NCBI GenBank assembly: GCA_045644605.1
Contig: JAZRHB010000076.1
Location: 1-16,441 of the forward strand
Direction: 5' to 3'
Source: RGIG4103 sp045644605
GTDB taxonomy: Bacteria > Bacillota > Clostridia > RUG12999
Length of the DNA stretch: 16,441 bases
Positions 13,379 through 16,441 of the stretch are shown one piece after another (the first letter of the stretch is position 1; each line of letters starts with the position of its first letter). The position numbers and the translations under genes are program-made. The notes beneath the pieces were generated by a model, which was not told the DNA's origin, did no database searches, and was given only the letters and a program-made list of their open reading frames with translations.

Positions 13379-16300
13379 TTAAAATTCATCGGAGCCGAAT
13401 ATGTCGGCTGAGTCCAAAGCGCTGATTTCATCCGGATTGTCAAGCATATCTGAAACCACATATGCATCGGAATCCTCAATATCAATAACGATGTCTTCGT
13501 CATCAATATCGAATTCGTCGAAATCATCGTCGCTATCCTCATCAATTGGTGTAAGGAAGCTTTCCATATCTTCGGAGTTTTCGGAAATGCTCTTGAGCAG
13601 TGACGGCGCTGCCTGCGGAATATCGTCATCCTCTTCCTCTTTAAGTTCAATTTCCTCGCCCTTATCGTCAAGGATTTTAACATCAAGTGCAAGAGACTGA
13701 AGTTCTTTTATAAGAACCTTGAACGATTCGGGAACACCCGGAGTAGGAACATTATCGCCTTTAACGATGGATTCGTAAGTTTTAACACGACCAACAACGT
13801 CGTCGGATTTAACCGTTAAGATTTCCTGAAGTGTATAAGCTGCGCCGTACGCTTCAAGAGCCCAAACTTCCATTTCCCCGAATCTCTGTCCGCCGAACTG
13901 AGCTTTACCGCCGAGTGGCTGCTGAGTAACGAGTGAGTAAGGACCTGTTGAACGGGCGTGGATTTTATCGTCAACAAGATGGGCAAGTTTGAGGATATAC
14001 ATATAACCAACTGTTACCCTGTTGTCAAACGGCTCACCTGTACGTCCGTCGTAAAGAACGGTTTTGCCGTCACGGCTGTAGCCTGCTTTTTCAAGTGCGT
14101 TTGCAATATCTTCTTCGTTTGCGCCGTCGAATACCGGTGTTGCAATTTTCCAGCCAAGTGCTTTAGCTGCATAACCAAGATGCACTTCAAGTACCTGACC
14201 GATATTCATACGTGACGGAACGCCGAGAGGATTAAGCACGATTTCAAGCGGAGTACCGTCGGGGAGGAAAGGCATATCTTCAACAGGAAGAATTCTGGAG
14301 ATAACACCCTTGTTACCGTGACGACCCGCCATTTTATCACCAACAGAAATTTTACGTTTCTGTGCAATATAACAACGTACAAGCTGGTTAACGCCCGGCG
14401 CCATTTCGTCGCCTTTGGAGCGTTCAAACACTTTAACGTCAACAATTATACCGGATTCACCGTGAGGTACGCGAAGTGAAGTATCTCTTACTTCACGTGC
14501 TTTTTCACCGAAGATTGCACGAAGAAGTCTTTCTTCTGCAGTAAGCTCGGTTTCGCCTTTCGGTGTAACCTTACCAACAAGAATATCTCCCGGACGAACT
14601 TCAGCACCAACGCGGATAATACCTCTTTCATCAAGGTCTTTAAGAGCATCTTCGCCTACGTTCGGAATATCACGGGTAATGTCTTCAGCACCAAGTTTTG
14701 TATCACGTGCTTCACATTCGTATTCTTCTATATGGATTGATGTAAATACATCGTCGTGAACAAGTTTTTCACTGATGAGAATAGCATCCTCGTAGTTGTA
14801 ACCTTCCCATGTCATAAATCCGATAAGGATGTTACGTCCGAGAGCAACCTCACCATTATGAGTTGAAGGACCGTCGGCAATAACGTCGCCGGCTTCAATT
14901 CTGTCGCCTTTATTTACAATAGGTCTCTGGTTCATGCAGGTACCCTGGTTAGAACGCATAAACTTTGTAAGCTTGTAAGTTTTTGTTTCACCACTGTCTT
15001 CAAGAACAACAATTTCGCTTGAAGAAACTTTGGAAACTGTTCCGCCGTTTTCTGCAACCACAACTATACCGGAGTCTTTAGCCGCACGGTATTCCATACC
15101 TGTGCCGACAATCGGAGAATCGGTTTTAAGAAGCGGCACTGCCTGACGCTGCATGTTTGAACCCATGAGTGCACGGTTGGCGTCATCGTTTTCAAGGAAC
15201 GGAATCATTGCTGTAGCAACTGAAACGAACTGTCTTGGAGATGCGTCAACAAAGTCAACTTTGTCGGATTCAACTTCAATAATTTCTTCTCTTACGCGGA
15301 CAGTCGCTTTCGGTTTAATGAAATGACCTTCTTCGTCAAGAGGTTCGTTTGCCGGAGCAACAATATAGTTGTCCTCTTCGTCGGCAGACATATATACAAT
15401 TTCATCTGTTACGATGCCTTTTTCTTTATCAACACGTCTGTACGGAGATTCAATAAATCCGTATTCGTTGATGCAGGCATAAGTAGCAAGTGAACTGATA
15501 AGACCGATGTTCGGACCTTCAGGAGTTTCGATAGGACACATTCTTCCGTAGTGAGAGTAGTGAACGTCACGAACTTCGAATCCGGCACGGTCACGGGAAA
15601 GACCGCCCGGTCCAAGTGCGGAAAGACGACGTTTGTGAGTAAGCTCAGCAAGCGGGTTTGTCTGGTCCATAAACTGTGAAAGCTGTGAAGAACCGAGGAA
15701 TTCTTTGATTGTAGCAACTACAGGTCTTATGTTAACAAGGTTCTGCGGGGAAGCTACATCAAGGTCCTGAATTATCATTCTTTCTTTAACAACACGTTCC
15801 ATTCTTGCAAAACCAACTCTGAACTGGTTCTGGAGAAGCTCGCCTACGCAGCGGAGTCTTCTGTTACCAAGATGGTCAATGTCATCTGTATTACCGAGAG
15901 TATACTGGAGATTCATAAAGTAGTTGATAGATGCCATTATATCTTCGGTAGAAAGATTTTTTGCAATAAGTGTGTCAAGATTACGCTTGATTTCGTGCGC
16001 AAGGTCTGTTTCTTCTGTAGCGTTATCAAGAATTTCTTTAAGAGCAGGATAGTATACTCTTTCTTTTATATTTAAATCGGAAAGGTCTGCTTCAACAAAA
16101 CGGGTAATATCAACTGTGTTGTTGGAGAAAACAACCACTTTTTCGCCGTCGATATCAACTGTAATTCTGTTGAGAGAGCATGCATCCATTTCTGCTGCCA
16201 TTTCGCGGGTGATAATATCACCAACGCCTGCAATAATTTCGCCTGTTTCAGGATTGATAATGGCTTCCGCAGGAGTAAAGCCTACAACTCTTCCTGCAAA

Positions 16301-16441
16301 CGCAAGTTTCTTATTAACTTTATATCTTCCAACGTGCGCAAGGTCATAACGTTTTGCGTCAAAGAACATATTATTAATAAGTGTCTGCGCGCTTTCAACT
16401 GTCGGCGGTTCGCCCGGACGGATTTTTCTGTACACTTCCAT
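13379..16441 (-). CDS. rpoB: DNA-directed RNA polymerase subunit beta, N-terminus outside the window
   Basis: The beta subunit holds the rifampicin pocket and much of the nucleic-acid channel. The visible 1020 residues begin inside the protein (MEVYRKIRPGEPPTVESAQT); comparison with Bacillus RpoB suggests that about 200 or more residues lie beyond the right edge, so the ATG at 16441 is not the true start. The rifampicin cluster SQLSQFMDQTNPLAELTHKR (visible residues 252-271, about 15629-15688) and the following LSALGPGG keep the D, H and S equivalent to E. coli D516, H526 and S531, a susceptible genotype. Other hallmarks are GRMCPIETPEGPNIGLI and GDKMAGRHGNKGVIS. The last 90 or so residues after ILDDKGEE form a tail with 36 Asp/Glu and only two Lys. 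It is followed by rpoC after 28 nt. Confidence 0.98.
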   Translation of the reverse strand: MEVYRKIRPGEPPTVESAQTLINNMFFDAKRYDLAHVGRYKVNKKLAFAGRVVGFTPAEAIINPETGEIIAGVGDIITREMAAEMDACSLNRITVDIDGEKVVVFSNNTVDITRFVEADLSDLNIKERVYYPALKEILDNATEETDLAHEIKRNLDTLIAKNLSTEDIMASINYFMNLQYTLGNTDDIDHLGNRRLRCVGELLQNQFRVGFARMERVVKERMIIQDLDVASPQNLVNIRPVVATIKEFLGSSQLSQFMDQTNPLAELTHKRRLSALGPGGLSRDRAGFEVRDVHYSHYGRMCPIETPEGPNIGLISSLATYACINEYGFIESPYRRVDKEKGIVTDEIVYMSADEEDNYIVAPANEPLDEEGHFIKPKATVRVREEIIEVESDKVDFVDASPRQFVSVATAMIPFLENDDANRALMGSNMQRQAVPLLKTDSPIVGTGMEYRAAKDSGIVVVAENGGTVSKVSSSEIVVLEDSGETKTYKLTKFMRSNQGTCMNQRPIVNKGDRIEAGDVIADGPSTHNGEVALGRNILIGFMTWEGYNYEDAILISEKLVHDDVFTSIHIEEYECEARDTKLGAEDITRDIPNVGEDALKDLDERGIIRVGAEVRPGDILVGKVTPKGETELTAEERLLRAIFGEKAREVRDTSLRVPHGESGIIVDVKVFERSKGDEMAPGVNQLVRCYIAQKRKISVGDKMAGRHGNKGVISRILPVEDMPFLPDGTPLEIVLNPLGVPSRMNIGQVLEVHLGYAAKALGWKIATPVFDGANEEDIANALEKAGYSRDGKTVLYDGRTGEPFDNRVTVGYMYILKLAHLVDDKIHARSTGPYSLVTQQPLGGKAQFGGQRFGEMEVWALEAYGAAYTLQEILTVKSDDVVGRVKTYESIVKGDNVPTPGVPESFKVLIKELQSLALDVKILDDKGEEIELKEEEDDDIPQAAPSLLKSISENSEDMESFLTPIDEDSDDDFDEFDIDDEDIVIDIEDSDAYVVSDMLDNPDEISALDSADIFGSDEF

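Overview
The window reads as chromosomal DNA of an anaerobic member of the Clostridia (Bacillota). It is A+T-rich, with strong AGGAGG-type ribosome binding sites, near-consensus TTGACA/TATAAT promoters, a Gram-positive-type str operon joined to rpoBC, no SI3 insert in RpoC, and a fermentative lactaldehyde reductase. The exact genus cannot be told from the sequence alone.

The right three quarters (4851-16441, minus strand) is an ordered core gene-expression block, transcribed right to left: rpoB (5' end outside the window), rpoC, rpsL (S12), rpsG (S7), fusA (EF-G) and tuf (EF-Tu). It ends at a bidirectional terminator near 4801-4826. Promoters are visible before rpsL (9455-9483) and before tuf (6112-6140), so the block is probably several overlapping transcription units. 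No L7Ae-like gene, often found between rpoC and rpsL in Firmicutes, is present. RpoC carries an unusual internal repeat, and RpoB ends in a long acidic tail.

The left quarter (1-4850) is accessory. It holds, left to right: the 5' part of fucO on the minus strand with its promoter; an orphan minus-strand terminator with a probable 3' gene remnant; a plus-strand pair made of an FAD-dependent oxidoreductase and a Gfo/Idh/MocA oxidoreductase (probably sugar or polyol metabolism, substrate unknown); a roughly 310-bp hairpin-rich element bounded by 17-bp inverted repeats; a leader built of short hairpins joined by ATGAATTG; an AEC-family permease gene; and a 93-bp palindromic element. The last sits between the permease stop and the terminator shared with tuf.

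No tRNA, rRNA, CRISPR array, transposase or phage gene was seen. The most notable items are the tandem module repeat inside RpoC, the non-coding repeat elements at 3349-3761 and 4697-4789, the hairpin placed at the predicted 5' end of the rpsL mRNA, and the structured rpsL-rpsG spacer. I did not find a convincing new multi-gene system.
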